Shown here: piece after piece, positions 60,128 through 64,000 of the stretch
Position numbering within the stretch: position 1 is the first letter of the stretch
How the letters are laid out: each line of letters starts with the position of its first letter
Source of the DNA: Lachnospiraceae bacterium
GTDB lineage: Bacteria > Bacillota > Clostridia > Lachnospirales > Lachnospiraceae
Length of the DNA stretch: 64,000 bases
NCBI GenBank assembly: GCA_015058015.1
Contig: SVDM01000009.1
Coordinates: 34,213 to 98,212, forward strand
Direction of reading: 5' to 3'
Made by a program: the position numbers and the translations under genes
Notes under the pieces: model-generated
Database searches by the model: none
Told to the model about the DNA's origin: nothing
What the model saw: only the letters and a program-made list of their open reading frames with translations

Positions 60128-61957
60128 ATGCAGGAAGTTCTAGTTAACGGCGGGATTATGTCTGCGGCGTTCTTATATACATGTTTTATCTTCGGACATT
60201 TTATATTGAAATGGATGAAGAAGGATAGAATAATTTACAGATCTGTTATATACGGTTTTGTCGGTATAATGGGTCTGTTTGAAGTAGTGGCAATTATATT
60301 CATAGAACTTAAGACTAAGTATTCGCCTCTTTATTATACTTTTGGAGGAATAGAGGCAGTTCTTATAGTTGTAGCCACAGTGTTCTTTATCAAAAACGAG
60401 GATTATAAAGAGTATAAAGATAGTTTCAAGCTAAAGAAATATCTTAGCCCAATGCTTATTGTGGCGGTGCTGGTAATAGGCTTTCAGATGTATAACAGCA
60501 CTTACAAGACACATACTGATGCGGACGATGGCTATTTTATTTCAATATCCAATATTGCTCTTGAGCAGGATAAGATTACCTATGATGGAAGTGAAGTGTA
60601 TGACGGAACAGTCTCAAAAGGTGAGACCATTAGAAGCAGCAGCTTTTCATGGGAGCTTCACGTAGCTTACCTGGCGAAGACATTTGGAATGCATCCGGCG
60701 GTTATATGCCATAGTGTATTTCCGGCACTGCTGTTGCTACTTTGCTATATGGCCTTTTATGAAGTGGGTGTCAACCTACTGGATGACGTTCATAAACAGC
60801 GGCAGTTTCTGCTACTGATAGTGGTGTTGAATCTATTCGGCGGATATACGGTTTATTCATCGGGATGCTTTATGCTCCTTAGACTGTGGCAGGGAAAAGC
60901 CATGCTTCCCAGCTTCTTTTTCCCAATGCTTATATCAAACTGCGTGGATATATTCAAGAAGAAGGATAGAGTTCAGACCTGGATAGTAAATGCATTAATC
61001 GTGGTTGGCGGAATGGCGATGTCAACTGTAGGGCTATACTTGATGCCCATTATGTACATATGTATCGGAATACCTGTTGTTATAATAGGGCTTGTTCATA
61101 AAGAATACAAAGAGACCGGGAGAACAATCATTAGAGCTGTTATTACAGTTTTGCCTGTAATAATCTATGATTTGATTGTTATTGTACGGCTTCTTGGAAC
61201 AGCGGCTGTGGTATCTTACAGCAAAAGTACACCACCTGACTATTTCGCAATATTTGAGAAGAACATGCTTCAAGGGTTGTATGTTGTCATCTTGTATCTT
61301 GCAGTACTTTACATTCTTATCTGGAAGAATTCAGAGGTTGGCTGCAAGGTGCTGGTGGGAATCGCAGCAACGACATTTGCCACCTTCCTAAATCCGTTCT
61401 TTATCAGTTTCGTAGCCAGTAAGGTGACGGGAGTGGATGTATATTGGCGACTGTATTGGATTATTCCAATTTATGTTATTATTGCATATGCGATATCGTC
61501 ACCCAATATAACAAGGCAATGGATGAGATGCCTCATAACAGCGGTGGTTGCGGTTGTAATCTGTTATGCCGGGGAATACATATATAGTGATTCTTTCTAT
61601 TCGAATCATGTTAACAAATATCGGGTGCCAACGGAGGTTATTGAGGTATGCAGGGAATTAAGCGACCAAGGTGAGACTACCTGTGTCTTCCCGGCTGATA
61701 TCTCATATTACCCGCGGCAGTACACATCAAAGATTAATGTGGTGTGCGCCAGAGGAATGGGTGAGAGTTCATCATATGCTCAGATGTATGATAAGCTTTA
61801 TGTAAATATCAACTGGGATGATGAAAGCCTTAGAGCATCCCTTATTAGAAGCGGAATTAAGTATATATACTCAAGAAATGAAATGAAGTGTCAGGGGTAT
61901 GAACTTATAAAGAATATATCCGGGGAAGGATATCTTTATAAAGTTAATGGTATATAG
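60128..61957 (+). CDS. Large polytopic membrane protein, possible GT-C glycosyltransferase
   Basis: 609 residues with about twelve to thirteen membrane helices. After the fourth helix an extracellular loop contains THTDADDGYFISI, an acidic motif reminiscent of GT-C catalytic loops. The C-terminal about 110 residues are soluble and probably extracellular. Genes of this kind usually follow a polyprenyl-phosphate GT2, as here, and the pair would decorate a surface polymer. I do not recognise a named family with certainty. Confidence 0.7.
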   Translation: MQEVLVNGGIMSAAFLYTCFIFGHFILKWMKKDRIIYRSVIYGFVGIMGLFEVVAIIFIELKTKYSPLYYTFGGIEAVLIVVATVFFIKNEDYKEYKDSFKLKKYLSPMLIVAVLVIGFQMYNSTYKTHTDADDGYFISISNIALEQDKITYDGSEVYDGTVSKGETIRSSSFSWELHVAYLAKTFGMHPAVICHSVFPALLLLLCYMAFYEVGVNLLDDVHKQRQFLLLIVVLNLFGGYTVYSSGCFMLLRLWQGKAMLPSFFFPMLISNCVDIFKKKDRVQTWIVNALIVVGGMAMSTVGLYLMPIMYICIGIPVVIIGLVHKEYKETGRTIIRAVITVLPVIIYDLIVIVRLLGTAAVVSYSKSTPPDYFAIFEKNMLQGLYVVILYLAVLYILIWKNSEVGCKVLVGIAATTFATFLNPFFISFVASKVTGVDVYWRLYWIIPIYVIIAYAISSPNITRQWMRCLITAVVAVVICYAGEYIYSDSFYSNHVNKYRVPTEVIEVCRELSDQGETTCVFPADISYYPRQYTSKINVVCARGMGESSSYAQMYDKLYVNINWDDESLRASLIRSGIKYIYSRNEMKCQGYELIKNISGEGYLYKVNGI

Positions 61958-61986
61958 CATAGATTTATCGAGAAGGCAAAGAGTGT

Positions 61987-63873
61987 ATGGACGAGAAGAT
62001 TACAATTAATATTAACTACAGAAAGGTTCTGCTTGTGCTATGTGACATTGTGGCGATTCAGATAGCGTCTTTTTTGAGTCTTATAGTTCGATTCGATTTT
62101 GCGGTAAGCAGGATCCCCGGAAACTATCTGTCAGAAGTGACCAGATACGCTCCGATTAATACATTGCTTACTGTTATAGTATTCGCGTTGTTTAAGTTGT
62201 ACCGGAGTGTGTGGCGCTTGGCAAGTACCAGGGAACTGCTTAATATTATAGGGGGAAGCTTCGCGGCGGCGGTGCTTCAGGTATGCGTAATGCACGTTAT
62301 GCAGGTGAACGTTCCCAGAAGCTTTCATGTATTGTTCTTGGGTATTATAGCGGCCGAACTTGTATGCAGTCGGTTCTCCTATAGATTTTTGCGAATTATG
62401 AAGAACAGATACTTGGCGGCGACAGATAAAGATGTCAAGAGAGTAATGCTAATCGGTGCAGGACAGGCCGGAGAGATGCTTTTGAAGGACCTGGAAAAGG
62501 GAGAGGTTCATGAGAAGGTAGTCTGCATCGTAGATGATAATAAATCCATCTGGGGCAAATACCTCCGTGGTAAGGAAATCGTAGGCGGACATGAAAATAT
62601 CCCCAACTTCGCATCCCGCTATAATATAGACGAGATAATTGTGGCCATCCCTTCCGCATCGGGAGCGGCCATGAGAGATATACTGAAATACTGTAAAGAG
62701 ACAGATTGTGAGCTGAGGACCTTGCCGGGAATGTATCAGCTGGTAACGGGAGAAGTAAGCGTCAGCAAGCTTCGTAAGGTAAGCATCGCAGACTTACTTG
62801 GCAGAGAAGAAGTGGGAACCCAGATAGATACAATCATGGAATATGTGGCAGGCAAGACAGTCTTAGTCACCGGTGGAGGTGGTTCCATCGGAAGTGAGCT
62901 GTGCCGTCAGATAGCAGCCCATGAGCCCAAGAAATTAATCATCTTAGACATATACGAGAACAATGCTTACGATATCCAGATGGAGCTTAAGCGTCACTAT
63001 AATATACTGGATGGAACTACCAAAGCGGAGACCGGCAAGCCCCTTCTTGATATGGAGGTTGTAATAGCCTCTGTTAGAGACGCGGAGCGCATAGATCAGA
63101 TATTCGACAAGTATCGTCCCGACTTGGTGTTCCATGCTGCGGCTCACAAACACGTGCCCCTTATGGAGGATAGTCCTAACGAGGCAGTGAAGAATAATGT
63201 ATTCGGTACCTTGAATGTAGCCAGAGCGGCAGACAGATATGAGGTTCAGAGATTTGTCCTTATCTCTACGGATAAGGCGGTTAATCCCACCAATATCATG
63301 GGAGCTACTAAGCGAATCTGTGAGATGATTGTGCAGCTAATTAACGAGGAGTCTGAGACAGAGTTCGTGGCCGTTCGATTCGGAAATGTCTTAGGCAGTA
63401 ACGGAAGTGTTATCCCTCTCTTTAAGAAACAGATAGAAGAAGGGGGACCTGTTACCGTTACCCACCCTGAGATAATCAGATACTTCATGACTATTCCTGA
63501 GGCAGTATCTCTGGTGCTGCAGGCAGGAGCCAATGCCAAGGGCGGAGAGATATTCGTCCTGGATATGGGTGAGCCTGTTAAGATCGTGGATCTTGCCAGA
63601 AACATGATCAGATTATCCGGCTATACCTTAGATGAGATTCCCATTAAGTACGTGGGTCTTCGCCCCGGTGAGAAGATGTACGAAGAAAAACTTATGGAAG
63701 AAGAGGGGCTGGCGAAGACAGAGAACGAGTTGATATTTATTGGTAAGCCCTTGGTATTCGACCATGAGGAGTTTAAGCAGAAGATTAAGAATCTTGGGGA
63801 GATGATGGAGGATGATAGTTCCGAAATCAAAGAAGCGGTGGCGGAGATTGTCGGGACTTACCGTTTTCAATAA
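61987..63873 (+). CDS. Membrane-bound nucleotide-sugar 4,6-dehydratase (PglF/WbpM/CapD type)
   Basis: 628 residues. Four membrane helices (about 12-125) precede a CoA-binding-like Rossmann domain (GAGQAGEMLLKDLEKG) and an extended SDR catalytic domain from about 290. The NAD-binding VTGGGGSIGSELCRQIA and the altered catalytic block STDKAVNPTNIMGATKR (Met in place of the usual Tyr) are the hallmark of this subfamily. It converts UDP-GlcNAc to UDP-4-keto-6-deoxy-HexNAc, the precursor of bacillosamine-type and other amino sugars. It ends before a terminator and a group II intron. Confidence 0.92.
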   Translation: MDEKITININYRKVLLVLCDIVAIQIASFLSLIVRFDFAVSRIPGNYLSEVTRYAPINTLLTVIVFALFKLYRSVWRLASTRELLNIIGGSFAAAVLQVCVMHVMQVNVPRSFHVLFLGIIAAELVCSRFSYRFLRIMKNRYLAATDKDVKRVMLIGAGQAGEMLLKDLEKGEVHEKVVCIVDDNKSIWGKYLRGKEIVGGHENIPNFASRYNIDEIIVAIPSASGAAMRDILKYCKETDCELRTLPGMYQLVTGEVSVSKLRKVSIADLLGREEVGTQIDTIMEYVAGKTVLVTGGGGSIGSELCRQIAAHEPKKLIILDIYENNAYDIQMELKRHYNILDGTTKAETGKPLLDMEVVIASVRDAERIDQIFDKYRPDLVFHAAAHKHVPLMEDSPNEAVKNNVFGTLNVARAADRYEVQRFVLISTDKAVNPTNIMGATKRICEMIVQLINEESETEFVAVRFGNVLGSNGSVIPLFKKQIEEGGPVTVTHPEIIRYFMTIPEAVSLVLQAGANAKGGEIFVLDMGEPVKIVDLARNMIRLSGYTLDEIPIKYVGLRPGEKMYEEKLMEEEGLAKTENELIFIGKPLVFDHEEFKQKIKNLGEMMEDDSSEIKEAVAEIVGTYRFQ

Positions 63874-63899
63874 ACTTAGAGAGTTTTACATCAATATTA

Positions 63900-63930
63900 A
63901 ACGGTCAGTCGTGAAGCTGACCGTTTTTCT
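63900..63930 (+). terminator. Intrinsic terminator used as an intron landing site
   Basis: A 9-bp perfect stem AACGGTCAG/CTGACCGTT with an 8-nt loop and a TTTTCT tail. The intron begins at the next base. Confidence 0.9.
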
Positions 63931-64000
63931 GTTTGCGCGCCATGGGCGCGCTCTAACGGGTGAAAGTCCCGAACACGCCCAGATAGTGGGAAGTGTATAG
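63931..64000 (+). mobile_element. 5' end of a group II intron (class C), cut by the window end
   Basis: The sequence from GTTTGCGCGCCATGGGCGCG onward, with TCTAACGGGTGAAAGTCCCG and GAAGTG, follows the domain I start of the Oceanobacillus iheyensis class IIC intron as I recall it (GUGUGCC..CAUGGG, then GGGUGAGAGUCCCGAAC). Its place right after a terminator stem and T tract is the known insertion preference of class IIC introns. The reverse transcriptase would lie beyond the window. Confidence 0.8.

Overview
The window looks like chromosome from an anaerobic Firmicute of the family Lachnospiraceae (Butyrivibrio/Pseudobutyrivibrio type). The reasons are the moderate, A-leaning base composition, strong AGGAGG-type ribosome sites, a Bacillus/Clostridium gene order around the SRP and ribosome genes, acetate formation by Pta-AckA, a pyruvate phosphate dikinase, and c-di-GMP signalling genes. 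The genus is an inference. Almost all genes lie on the + strand; only one zinc-ribbon membrane protein and thioredoxin are on the - strand.

Layout. 0-5 kb: two convergent paralogous membrane proteins, a chemotaxis receptor and tmcAL. 5-8.3 kb: pta-ackA, then yceD-rpmF behind a consensus promoter. 8.3-32.3 kb: a long housekeeping run, plsX-acpP-rnc-smc-ftsY, then ilvA and a diguanylate cyclase, then ylxM-ffh-rpsP-khpA, rimM-trmD-rplS, lepB-rbgA-lepB-rnhB-ylqG-ylqH-yraN, a radical SAM/DUF512 protein, der-plsY and gpsA. Much of this order is shared with Bacillus subtilis; ilvA, the diguanylate cyclase and the second lepB are additions.

32.3-49.9 kb is a cell-surface island. It holds dTDP-sugar genes (rfbB, rfbA, rfbC, no rfbD) and a Wzm/Wzt-type polysaccharide exporter. 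Next come three secreted wall enzymes (transglutaminase-like, glucosaminidase, amidase) that all end in the same 48-53 residue repeat, with a zinc-ribbon MscL among them. A set resembling the Gram-negative Arn pathway follows: a GT-C-like membrane protein, two SMR-type flippase subunits, a WecE-type sugar aminotransferase, an ArnC-like GT2 and an ATP-grasp enzyme. I read this as synthesis, flipping and transfer of a lipid-linked 4-amino-4,6-dideoxy sugar to the surface polymer. With the shared repeats it is the best candidate here for an undescribed system.

49.9-64 kb: two tandem c-di-GMP-I riboswitches, each with its own terminator, precede a secreted CAP-domain protein. Then come tRNA-Leu(CAG) with a hairpin-rich trailer, cdd, a second diguanylate cyclase with an intact inhibitory site, and ppdK with a C-terminal extension. 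A gene-poor stretch with a consensus promoter and a 128-nt hairpin leads into an Rpn-type nuclease gene. After it are a rhodanese-TtcA fusion, trxA, a second GT2/GT-C pair and a membrane nucleotide-sugar dehydratase. The last 70 bases are the 5' end of a group IIC intron sitting directly behind a transcription terminator.
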